NCBI RefSeq assembly: GCF_000341245.1 | Contig: NZ_ANAD01000201.1 | Location: 19,025-61,434, forward strand | Origin: Nocardiopsis halophila DSM 44494 | GTDB taxonomy: Bacteria > Actinomycetota > Actinomycetes > Streptosporangiales > Streptosporangiaceae | Direction of reading: 5' to 3' | Length of the DNA stretch: 42,410 nt | Part shown: positions 23,836 through 31,835 of the stretch, piece by piece | Position numbering within the stretch: the stretch's first letter is position 1 | Layout of the letters: each line of letters begins with the position of its first letter | Notes under the pieces: generated by a model | What the model was told of the DNA's origin: nothing | The model's database searches: none | The model's input: the letters and a program-made list of their open reading frames with translations, nothing else | Translations under genes and position numbers: made by a program

Positions 23836-26690
23836 CACGGGCGCGGGGCCAGGACCGCGAGGACGCGCAGCAGCGGCTCCCCGGCCGTGGTCAGGCTCTT
23901 CATCAGGCGCTGCTGCTCGTCGACAGTGCTCTCCACCTCGCCGCGCTTGCGCTGCGCGCGCCACTGGGACGAGCCTTCGAGCCCTTCCAGGCCCTCCAGG
24001 CTCTCCTGGCGCCATTTCTCCAGCTTGCGCTTGGGCTCGGCCAGGTCCGCCGCGATCTGTGCGTCGTGGGCCTCCCGGTGCGCCTCCAGGTGCTCACGGG
24101 CCGCCCGGACGGCCGGGTCCACCAGTTTGCGCAGCGGCTCCAGGTCGTCCACACCGCCGGTGTTGTTCATGTCCGGCCCCACGCCGGCGCGCTTCAGCAC
24201 CTCGAACATGTCATCCACGCCCGGCTCGTGCGGCAGGCCGGTGACGGCCATCCAACGCACCACCGTCGGCTGCCCCAGCTCATTGGAGCACATGCCCTGC
24301 ACCAGCACGGCCGGGGCGGCGATGTCAGCGGTGATCACCGGGGCCTGTCTGCGGTGCAGCTGCACCTGGACCTTGTCGACCAGCCACTCCACCACCGGGT
24401 GCAGGTCGCTGACGAAGCCGATCTCCGGCCAGGTCGTCTTGGTGTTGCGCGCTTCTTCACGCTTGGCGTCGGCGAGGGCGGCGTCGAAGGTGACCCGCAG
24501 CCGCTCCTTCACCTTGTGCGTACGCAGGTAAGAGGCGGGCAGCGCGTTGAGGCGGTTCGCCAGGTCCTTGGGCGGCTCGAACGCCAGCAGCACGCCGTCG
24601 TCGTCCACCGGCAGGTCAGCGCAGACGGTGTCCAGGGCGGTGCGGACGAAGGCCTCGGTGGAGTCGAACAGGCGCGGGGCCTCCACCGTTCCGGGAGGGG
24701 CGGCGCCCTCGGGGACGCCGATCCCGCCGCCGAAGAAGTCGCCCATGAAGTCGTGCTCGGCGCCCGCGAGCGACTCCTCCACCTCCTTGCCGCTGAGGAG
24801 GTCGTGGATCAGCCGGTCCTCCTCCTTCTTGGCGGAGTACAGGCCGGTGACGGCCTCGGCGCTGCCCAGGCTGCGGTGGGCCTTCTCCTCCCGCTTGAGC
24901 AGCTTCTCGGCGACCCTGGTGTCATCGATGGCGCCGTCGACCTGCGAGGTCGCCACCAGCGCCTTGAACTGCGGGCGCTGCGTCTGCCCGTAGCGGTCGA
25001 TGCGGCCGTTGCGCTGCTCGATGCGGATCAGGCTCCACGGGAGGTCGTAGTGGACCAGGTGGTGGCACTGGCGGTGCAGGTTGACGCCCTCGGAGGCGAC
25101 GTCGCCGGTGAAGAAGATCCGCACCTTGGAGTCGGCGAGCGAGAAGTCCTCGATGATCCTCTGCTGGTCCTGGTCGGACATGCCGCCGTGCAGGAGCGAT
25201 GCCTGGTTGTCGGCGAGGCCGAGCTTCCCGGGCACCACCTTCCTCAGCCACTCCAGCGTGGGGACCGACTCGGAGAAGACCACCGCCCGGGTCGCACTGC
25301 CCTTGCCGACCCCGATCTCCTTGAGCTGGTCGACCAGCGCGGTGAGCTTCGCGGAGTCGTCGTCGCCCATCTGGCCGGTGAGCTCGGACAGCCGCACCAG
25401 CGCCTCGTGCTCGCGCGCGTTGGCGGGGTCCTTCACCTGCCCGGACTCGCGGTCGGTGAGGGTCTTGAGGCGCTTGTCCACCGTGGAGGCGAGGGCCTTG
25501 TGCGAGGAGAGGAACGCCTTGAGCAGGGTGTAAGGGAACAGCCGCCGGTCGTTGCCCACGACAGGGCCCCCGTCGAGGGCCTGGCCGCCGAACCACGTCC
25601 CGGCGAACTCGGCGAAGATGCGCTCCTCGGCCTCGGTGGCCGGGCAGTAAACCGACTCCGACGGGCCGCGCTCGGGCCACTTGTCGCCCATCTGCGCCTT
25701 CACCTCGTCGTCGACCTTGGTGCGGCGGATGTAGAGGTGGTCGATGTCGGCGGCGTCGTACTCGGTGGGGTCGGCGATCGCCGCCGGGTCGAGCAGGCTG
25801 ATGAGCTGGGCGAAGGACTCGGCGTTGCCGTTGTGCGGGGTCGCGCTCGCCAGGAGGAGCGCATCGGTGCGCGCGGCCAGCAGCTTGGCCAGCTCGTTGC
25901 GCAGGTTCCCCTCGTTGATCAGGTTGTGGGACTCGTCGATGACGACCGCGTCCCAGTGCATGTTGCGCAGGTGCTGGCCGTACTTGCCCTGGTTCTTCAG
26001 GGTGTCCACGGAGATGATCGCGCGCTTGAAGTAGAGGAAGGGGTTGCGGCCTGCGGGGATTTCACGCTGGATCCGCTCCAGGCCCACCGAGTCCAGACGG
26101 ACCAGCGGAATCGCGAACCGGGTCCACAGCTCCTGCTGGAACTGCTCCAGCACCTGCTGCGGCGTGACGACCAGGATGCGGTCGCCGCGGCCGCGCCGGA
26201 TCAGCTCGGCCAGGATCAGCCCGATCTCCAGGGTCTTGCCGAGCCCGACCACGTCGGCCAGGAGGATGCGCGGCCGCAGGCCCTTGAGGGCGAGCTCGGC
26301 GGGTCGCTGCTGGTAGACGTGGTCGTCCAGCAGGAACTTGCCGGTCATCGCCAGACCGCGCTCCGACTGCGGGAGGGGCGTGCGGCGCAGCACCGACTCC
26401 AGGTACAGCCGGCTGCGGGCGAAGCGGGGGGACGGGTCGGTGACGAGCTCGGTCTCCTCCGGGCGCAGTTGGCGGACGGCGCCGCCCGCGCGCTCTTCGA
26501 GGCCGGTGAAGAAGACGGCGTCCTCGCCGCGGACGAACTCCGAGACGCCGACCGCCCGGACGATGTAGCCGTCCTCGGGGGCGTCCGCGGGGACGCACGT
26601 GCGCACCATCCACTCGGCGTCGCGGACCTCGATCCGCGCGCCGGGCGCGAACGGGGTCGACTCCGCTGTGGTGCCCGTGCCGTCCGCCAT
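23835..26690 (-). CDS. SNF2-family helicase, DrmD-like
   Basis: 951-aa ATP-dependent translocase of the RapA/HepA-like SNF2 group. The N-terminus (about 15-85) is a small beta domain (GARIEVRDAEWMVR); then Walker A GLGKT (149-153), DESH (252-255), SATPHNG, and motif VI EQRNGRIDRYGQ near 556-570. The C-terminal 250 residues are helical with a charged coiled-coil-like end. DISARM class 1 encodes a SNF2 helicase (DrmD) directly before the methylase DrmMI, matching the order here. The ATG at 26690 has GGGAG 6 nt upstream; a longer in-frame start upstream lacks support. It is probably the first gene of the operon, with its promoter in 26691-26885. Confidence 0.88.
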   Translation of the reverse strand: MADGTGTTAESTPFAPGARIEVRDAEWMVRTCVPADAPEDGYIVRAVGVSEFVRGEDAVFFTGLEERAGGAVRQLRPEETELVTDPSPRFARSRLYLESVLRRTPLPQSERGLAMTGKFLLDDHVYQQRPAELALKGLRPRILLADVVGLGKTLEIGLILAELIRRGRGDRILVVTPQQVLEQFQQELWTRFAIPLVRLDSVGLERIQREIPAGRNPFLYFKRAIISVDTLKNQGKYGQHLRNMHWDAVVIDESHNLINEGNLRNELAKLLAARTDALLLASATPHNGNAESFAQLISLLDPAAIADPTEYDAADIDHLYIRRTKVDDEVKAQMGDKWPERGPSESVYCPATEAEERIFAEFAGTWFGGQALDGGPVVGNDRRLFPYTLLKAFLSSHKALASTVDKRLKTLTDRESGQVKDPANAREHEALVRLSELTGQMGDDDSAKLTALVDQLKEIGVGKGSATRAVVFSESVPTLEWLRKVVPGKLGLADNQASLLHGGMSDQDQQRIIEDFSLADSKVRIFFTGDVASEGVNLHRQCHHLVHYDLPWSLIRIEQRNGRIDRYGQTQRPQFKALVATSQVDGAIDDTRVAEKLLKREEKAHRSLGSAEAVTGLYSAKKEEDRLIHDLLSGKEVEESLAGAEHDFMGDFFGGGIGVPEGAAPPGTVEAPRLFDSTEAFVRTALDTVCADLPVDDDGVLLAFEPPKDLANRLNALPASYLRTHKVKERLRVTFDAALADAKREEARNTKTTWPEIGFVSDLHPVVEWLVDKVQVQLHRRQAPVITADIAAPAVLVQGMCSNELGQPTVVRWMAVTGLPHEPGVDDMFEVLKRAGVGPDMNNTGGVDDLEPLRKLVDPAVRAAREHLEAHREAHDAQIAADLAEPKRKLEKWRQESLEGLEGLEGSSQWRAQRKRGEVESTVDEQQRLMKSLTTAGEPLLRVLAVLAPRP

Positions 26691-26885
26691 TCCGCTCCCT
26701 CTCGTCCTGCTCGTCCCAGCGGTGTGTCCTGGTCGTGCCCGGGGCCCACGCACGCGACACGGCGGTCGCGGAACGGCGCCCGGAGCGGGCCGACCTCAGG
26801 GTGGGGGTCCGGCGGCACCGGCGCACGATGACGAGCGCACGGCGGCCACCGCAGACCGCCTCCGGTAACAAGACTGCCAGTGGCC

Positions 26886-26906
26886 GTGACCGGTTGACCC
26901 GGTCAC
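26886..26906 (-). terminator. Hairpin just after the kinase stop
   Basis: Arms GTGACCGG and CCGGTCAC flank TTGAC, 7 nt past the kinase stop codon. Likely ends the kinase transcript before the SNF2 promoter. Confidence 0.5.
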
Positions 26907-26912
26907 CCGGAT

Positions 26913-27929
26913 TCACGCGTAGGCGCGGCGCAGCCGCTCGGCGGTCCTGCGGACGACCGGGAGCTCGGCGGAGAGCGACACCTGCGGAGCCGACCGTCTC
27001 GACCTGCGCGGACGTCGGGCGAGGGGGCGGTCGTCGAGGTCGTCGGCCTGCGGTGTGTAGGTGCGGCGGGCCAGGTCGACCCGTGCGGCGGCGGGTGACT
27101 GGCCGTATCCGGCCAGGCGCTCGACGAGTTCGGGACGGATCCGGTCCAGCGTGGGCCGGTCGGCCGGGTCGTGGGCGAGCATGCGGCCGATCTGGTGCTT
27201 GACGTCGTCGGGGACCCCGTCGAGGTCGGGGCTCACGGCGGGGTTGGTGAGGGCGCCGACCAGCTCCGGCATGGTGGACCCCTTGTAGGGGTAGTGGCCG
27301 GTGAGCGCGAAGAGCACGGTGGCCCCGAGCCCGTGGACGTCGGCGGCGGCCGTGACCTTGTCCGGAGTGCCCGCCTGCTCAGGGGCCATGCACACCGGGG
27401 TGCCGAGCTGGGCGTTGGTGGCGGTGTACTCGCCACCGGGGGCACCGAGGGCGACGAGGCCAAAGTCGATGACGCGCGGGCCCTCGGGGCCCATCAGCAC
27501 ATTGCTCGGCTTCAGGTCCCGGTGGAGCATGCCGGCGGCGTGGATCTCGGCGAGGGCGTCGGCGAGCACGAGTGCGAGGGCGATTCCGGAGGACGCGTTG
27601 AGGGTGCCGTGCCGCTGGACGTGGTCCTTGAGCGGCAGCCCCGGAACGAACTCCATGGCCAGCCAGGGATCGTCGTCGTCAGGAGAGGCGGCGTCCAGCA
27701 GGGCGGCGGTTCCGGGCCCCTGAACCATCCGCATCGCGGCGATCTCGCGGTCGAAGCGGACACGCAGGTCGTCGCGGTCGGCATGGGTTTCGAGGAGCCT
27801 CTTGACCGCCACGCGCTCGCCGTCCTCGGTGGTGCCGAGGTAGACCTGCCCCATGCCCCCGCGCCCGAGTCGTCCGTGCAGGTCGATGCCGCCGATCCGG
27901 CGCGGGTCGGCGGGGGTGAGATCTTCCAC
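26913..27929 (-). CDS. Hanks-type Ser/Thr protein kinase, soluble
   Basis: 338-aa kinase. The Gly-rich loop GRLGRGGMGQVY (19-30), Lys43 in AVKR, HRDLKPSN (136-143), DFG (155-157) and an APEQ activation-segment end are all present, so it should be active. The tail after about 270 is Arg-rich and disordered; there is no transmembrane helix and no PASTA repeat, unlike PknB-type kinases. The GTG at 27929 has AGGTG upstream. It lies between the RloB gene and the SNF2 operon on the same strand but is separated by 197 and 222 nt. Kinases occur in several defence systems (Stk2, PglW), so a role in the island is possible but unproven. Confidence 0.9.
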   Translation of the reverse strand: MEDLTPADPRRIGGIDLHGRLGRGGMGQVYLGTTEDGERVAVKRLLETHADRDDLRVRFDREIAAMRMVQGPGTAALLDAASPDDDDPWLAMEFVPGLPLKDHVQRHGTLNASSGIALALVLADALAEIHAAGMLHRDLKPSNVLMGPEGPRVIDFGLVALGAPGGEYTATNAQLGTPVCMAPEQAGTPDKVTAAADVHGLGATVLFALTGHYPYKGSTMPELVGALTNPAVSPDLDGVPDDVKHQIGRMLAHDPADRPTLDRIRPELVERLAGYGQSPAAARVDLARRTYTPQADDLDDRPLARRPRRSRRSAPQVSLSAELPVVRRTAERLRRAYA

Positions 27930-28126
27930 GGGGCACCTGCCAATCTGGCCGATCTGGGGGATTGGGCCGGGCATGCGCAGGGGCGGCCCCTGAACATGCG
28001 CGGAGTGGCCCGTGAATCCGACGTCCGGATGCCCAGTGTAAGGAGGAATCCTGCGGGCACGGCGGATCGGGCGCGGCGGACCGGACGCGGTGCAGCGGGC
28101 CCACGCCCACGCGCCGGACCGCGGAC

Positions 28127-28723
28127 TCACTCCCCGATTCCCAGCTCCCTCATCAGCTTCCACACGGTGGAGGAAGGGTTTCCGTAAGGCGGATACTCCT
28201 TCGCCTTCGCGCACGCCTTCTCCAGGCCCGGGGAGAAGTGGTCGAACCGGGTCCACTTCCCCTTTCTCCAGTGCGGGACCGCTTTCTTCAGCTCCCGGCC
28301 GACGGCCTGGGCCGAGCGCCCGGACACACCGTCCTGGTGGTGGAGGAGGAGCCAGACCTCGAACGTCGGGTTCGAGACGGCGGGCCCCACTCCGCCGGCC
28401 TCGGCTTGTGCACAGAGCGGGCGAACGTCTTCGCCGTCGGCGTCGAAGACCGCCCACACCTGCGAGTACTCGGCACGCGACTTCGCCTTGACGGCGTGTT
28501 CGACGACCTTCCGCCGCTGCGGCCGCTTCGACTTCTCGGGAAGGAAGGGGTGGATCTCCTGCTTGTCGCTCTCCCGGAGCCCGGTGAAGTACGCGTGCTC
28601 GGTATCCCCTTCGCACACGACGAGAATCCGGCGCCGCTGCGTCTGATGTCCGCCCCGCCGCCGCAGGGAGGTCCGATGGGAGAACGTCGTCGGCCTATTC
28701 GCGGCCGTCCTTCGAGGGGCCAT
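28127..28723 (-). CDS. rloB: RloB-family TOPRIM-like protein
   Basis: 198-aa protein of the RloB/AbiLii family. After a basic N-terminus, VVCEGDTEHAYF (35-46) gives the TOPRIM-type EGxTE motif, FDAD (93-96) gives the acidic pair, and SNPTFEVWLLLHH (117-129) is the family signature. The TOPRIM fold suggests metal-dependent nuclease activity. The ATG at 28723 has GGAGAAGG upstream and lies 29 nt inside the ATPase gene, so the two form one unit. The pair corresponds to AbiL (AbiLi/AbiLii) of lactococci and RloA/RloB near type I R-M loci, which block phage growth by abortive infection. Confidence 0.88.
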   Translation of the reverse strand: MAPRRTAANRPTTFSHRTSLRRRGGHQTQRRRILVVCEGDTEHAYFTGLRESDKQEIHPFLPEKSKRPQRRKVVEHAVKAKSRAEYSQVWAVFDADGEDVRPLCAQAEAGGVGPAVSNPTFEVWLLLHHQDGVSGRSAQAVGRELKKAVPHWRKGKWTRFDHFSPGLEKACAKAKEYPPYGNPSSTVWKLMRELGIGE

Positions 28724-30032
28724 CCTTCTCCTCGGGGGGGTGGAGCGGCGCGGCCACCGGTCCCTCGGTGACCTCGGGGACTGCACCGTACCGCCCTGTG
28801 AGATAGGCGAGCGCCGGGTTCTCGCCCTCGTCGCCGAAATCGCTCAAGGAGTAGAGCTGCGTGGCCCCTTCCTTGTCCTTCTCCACGAACCAGACCTCGT
28901 CGCGCTCCAGCACCTCTCCGCCCCTGATCCAGCCCAGGAGGGCGGTGTCATGGCTGGAGAACACGAGCTGCGCCCCGCGCCGGTTGACGTCGGGGTCCTT
29001 GAACAGCTCGATGAGCTTGGCGGACAGGTGCGGGTGCAGATGCGAGTCGAGCTCGTCGACGACGAGGAGGGACCCGTGCCGGAAGGCGTCGAGGACTTCG
29101 ACGCCGAGGCTCAGCAGGACCCAGGTGCCGTCGGACTGCTGGTCGACGGTCAGTGGCTGCGATCCCTCCTCACCGGTCCGGTGGTGGAAGAGCAGGGTGG
29201 CCTCGTCCTCGGCGGCCTGCCTGGGCCGGCGCCGGGCACGGCCGGCGGACGCCCGCGGATCCGGGACGTCGCTGTCCCACGGGTCCTTTCGGGACACGTC
29301 CATGTCCAGGCTCAGCTGCTCGTATTCGAGCTCGACCGACTCGATCCCGGTGTCGGCGGCGCGGATGAGTTCCTGAAGACGGGAAAGGACCCCCGGTTCG
29401 GCGATGCGGCGCATGAGCAACCGGCGGTCGCGGTCGAGTACGCGGTCCCGGCGCCCCCGCCAGTGGCGGCATCGCATGAACCAGTTGTAGACCGGACGGA
29501 AGACCTTCAGGCGCGCACGGGCGGCCACCGTGAGGAAGAGCGTGTTCACATCGGTGATCTCCTGTACCTGCCGCACCGAGTCCGGGAGGGACGGGTCGAA
29601 GGAGAAACCGTCTTCGTCCCGTTCGAACAGGATCGTCGGGTCGCCGCCGTCCGAGTAGCGGTACAGCCACTCCTCCACGACGCGCGTGTCGTCGATCGTG
29701 AAGCCGTAGGTGTACCGCGTCCGGGCGAGGAGCAGGTCGACCGCGAAGTGGGAAGGCTCTTCCTGGCTTTGGGGACTCAGCGCGAAGGGGTCACGTTCGA
29801 TCCCGCTTTCCGGCTCTCCCATCTCCATGGAGAACCGGACCAGTCGGCGCATGAACCCCAGGGCGCCGAGCACGTTGCTCTTACCCGAGGCATTGGGTCC
29901 GAAAAGCCCCGCGACGGGCAGCGCCTCGGGCGCATCGGTCTCTTGTGCGTCCTCACGGTCGGCGGGGACCAGCAGCAGCTGCTGCTCCTCCCGGAGTGAG
30001 CGGTGGTTGGCGACTCGAAAACTCAGGAGCAT
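28695..30032 (-). CDS. rloA: RloA/AbiLi-like AAA ATPase
   Basis: 445-aa ABC/SMC-like ATPase paired with RloB. Walker A GPNASGKS (45-52), a long middle insertion with coiled-coil and Arg-rich parts, a signature-like QQSDGTW, Walker B LLVVDELDSHLHP, and the switch in SSHDTALLG. The C-terminus after about 405 is Pro/Glu-rich. The ATG at 30032 has GGAAGG about 8 nt upstream. In AbiL-like pairs the ATPase is thought to sense infection and release or activate the TOPRIM partner. First gene of its operon, divergent from the gene at 30418. Confidence 0.88.
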   Translation of the reverse strand: MLLSFRVANHRSLREEQQLLLVPADREDAQETDAPEALPVAGLFGPNASGKSNVLGALGFMRRLVRFSMEMGEPESGIERDPFALSPQSQEEPSHFAVDLLLARTRYTYGFTIDDTRVVEEWLYRYSDGGDPTILFERDEDGFSFDPSLPDSVRQVQEITDVNTLFLTVAARARLKVFRPVYNWFMRCRHWRGRRDRVLDRDRRLLMRRIAEPGVLSRLQELIRAADTGIESVELEYEQLSLDMDVSRKDPWDSDVPDPRASAGRARRRPRQAAEDEATLLFHHRTGEEGSQPLTVDQQSDGTWVLLSLGVEVLDAFRHGSLLVVDELDSHLHPHLSAKLIELFKDPDVNRRGAQLVFSSHDTALLGWIRGGEVLERDEVWFVEKDKEGATQLYSLSDFGDEGENPALAYLTGRYGAVPEVTEGPVAAPLHPPEEKDGPSKDGRE

Positions 30033-30417
30033 GTGCTCGCCTTCCCCATCGGGACCCCCGACTCAACACTCACCGTGAACGCTCGCAACCTACAGTAAGA
30101 CATGCCCGTTGCGACGGTTGCGCTTTCCATACGACACACTACAAAGCCCTCTATTTCCGCCTTATCGCCTATCCGTCCCATCCATCCCGAACCGTCGACG
30201 TGGCCGGGAACCGGGGAGGGGCACTGCTGCGCGCCTGGAGAGGCGCCTCCCTGGGACGGGGCGACGGACGTCCGCACAGGGCGGCGCGAATGGCCGGTAC
30301 CGGTCGCGGGGAGCGATCACCGTCCCGGTTCGCGCTCCGCGTCGCCTGCGCAGCACCCGCAAGCCGTGTCACCACCTCTGCCACCAGCACGGATTCGCCC
30401 GTGAAAGGGATCGCTCG
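30033..30417. promoter_or_regulatory. Divergent intergenic region between rloA and the gene at 30418
   Basis: 385 nt without a supported gene. It contains CGCAACC (30086-30092) and GGTTGCG (30115-30121) as an inverted pair, with a third GTTGCG between, and an AT-richer stretch to about 30165 that could hold the promoters. No consensus boxes are clear. Confidence 0.3.
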
Positions 30418-30954
30418 ATGAGTTCCTCCAGCTCAGCCGAGAACGGGGCGCCTGAGCACGGCCCCCCTTCGCCCGCTGCTCTCGCCGAACTGGTGAGGAG
30501 CGCCCAGGCCACCGACGACGACCTCCGCAGTGCGTTCGCGGCCATCGATCGCCACGACATCCCGGACGAGGCGGCCGGCGAGCTGATCAACGCCATCGCC
30601 CGGTCGCCTCGGGCACCTGAACGGCTTGCCGAGCTGAGCCGTTCGCTGCGGGAGACACGCAGCCCGGGCCGGGCCATCCTGCTCATCAGGGCGCTCAGAA
30701 GGCACGGCGGGCTCCCTGGGATCGTGCCCGACCTGATCCGGATCTCCGAAGGCGCCGAGGCCTCCGACTGGGACCCAGAACGCCAGGCATGGGCGGTGGC
30801 CGTGAACACCCTCGCCCAGCACGCCGGCGCCACGGGCGACACTGTGCTGCTGGAACGGCTCGGCGCTCTAGCGGAGGACCCCGGCCTCACGGACGACGAC
30901 GTCGCCTGGGTAAGGAAGTGCCTCGCCAAGGCGGAACCGGGAGCCGAGCACTGA
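30418..30954 (+). CDS. Hypothetical helical-repeat protein
   Basis: 178-aa soluble protein. After a Ser/Pro-rich start it is almost wholly helical, with repeated ~35-residue units of the HEAT-like kind (RAILLIRALRRHGGLPGIVPDL). No catalytic motif is visible. The ATG at 30418 has AAAGGGA 8 nt upstream; longer in-frame starts from 30109 lack one. Possibly a scaffold or adaptor; no partner is evident. Confidence 0.7.
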   Translation: MSSSSSAENGAPEHGPPSPAALAELVRSAQATDDDLRSAFAAIDRHDIPDEAAGELINAIARSPRAPERLAELSRSLRETRSPGRAILLIRALRRHGGLPGIVPDLIRISEGAEASDWDPERQAWAVAVNTLAQHAGATGDTVLLERLGALAEDPGLTDDDVAWVRKCLAKAEPGAEH

Positions 30955-30999
30955 GTCCGGGGTCGGCGGCCGGTCACACGACGCCGACTCGCGCCGGAC
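30955..30999 (+). terminator. Hairpin after the gene ending at 30954
   Basis: GTCCGG-G-GTCGGC pairs with GCCGAC-TCGCG-CCGGAC around a 15-nt loop, starting immediately after the stop. Fits termination between convergent genes. Confidence 0.5.
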
Positions 31000-31033
31000 C
31001 ATTGGCCGGAGCGGAGGCCGCGCCCGTGCCGTC

Positions 31034-31666
31034 CTACGGCTTCGGCGGCATGGGCGGAACGGGAAGGTCGACAAGGCGGGCGAGGGCGGCCGTGACGGGA
31101 GCGCAGTGGCCGGGCAGGTGCCTGGACGACCAATCGGCCGCCCGCGTGAGGAAGTCGGCCAGGTCACGCTCGACACCGGTGAGCAGGTGGCGGAGCTCGG
31201 TCACGCGCAGCTCGATCACCGGACTGCCACTCTGCTCGGCGTTGACGGTGAGCCGGACCGTGTCGCCGAAGCGCTCTGCGGTCGGTGATACCGGGGGGTG
31301 GCCGAATCCGAGCAGGCCGCCGTCCTCGACGAGGCGGTGCCAGTCGCGCCACTCCTCCAGGCCATCACAGCAATCGGGCAGGAAGGTGACGCCTGTCGAG
31401 TGGTCGGTGGCCCGCAGGCCGCCGGGCGCGATGAGGTCGTCGCACGTCAGCAATCCGCGGAGGAACGAGTCGAGTGCGGCGGTCGGTTGAGGCAGCCGAT
31501 CGCCGTCGGGGTCGATGTCGTTGTAGTCGGCGATGCGCATCATGGCCGCCCCGACCTCGGCCGGTGAGAGCTCACCACTGAGGGGCAGGAAGTCGAACGG
31601 CTCGATCTCGGCGATCGGCCAGAGGTCGAAGCCGTCAGGCGTGTACATCTCCAAGACGGGCTGCAT
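31034..31666 (-). CDS. Hypothetical protein, immunity-protein-like in style
   Basis: 210-aa acidic soluble protein, begins MQPVLEMYTPDGFDLWP. Trp/Asp-rich loops and a strand-helix alternation recall polymorphic-toxin immunity proteins or DUF families of that type, but I cannot name one and no toxin gene is adjacent. ATG 31666 is preceded in frame by GTGs at 31669 and 31675, none with a strong ribosome binding site. The 169-nt gap to the terpene synthase gene upstream carries nothing recognisable. Confidence 0.6.
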   Translation of the reverse strand: MQPVLEMYTPDGFDLWPIAEIEPFDFLPLSGELSPAEVGAAMMRIADYNDIDPDGDRLPQPTAALDSFLRGLLTCDDLIAPGGLRATDHSTGVTFLPDCCDGLEEWRDWHRLVEDGGLLGFGHPPVSPTAERFGDTVRLTVNAEQSGSPVIELRVTELRHLLTGVERDLADFLTRAADWSSRHLPGHCAPVTAALARLVDLPVPPMPPKP

Positions 31667-31835
31667 CACGATCACACGGCGAAGTGTCCCGTATCCCGTG
31701 CCCGTACCGCCTCTCGGTTTCGCCGAGGACTTCGTCCCGGCCGTGGGAGCTGAACACCACCCTGCGCCGGGTTTACGGGCGCCGTTCCGCACGGGCGACA
31801 GATGAGTCCTCCCGGCGTCCTTCGAGGCAGCACGG

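Noticed and set aside
21056-26831. Very long + strand frames opposite the methylase and SNF2 genes
   Set aside because: Same antisense effect; compositions are Arg/Leu/Val/Gln-biased with no recognisable motif.
26913-28616. A longer kinase reading with about 229 extra N-terminal residues
   Set aside because: The extension overlaps the RloB gene, is low-complexity, and GTG 27929 has a ribosome binding site right before a canonical kinase start.
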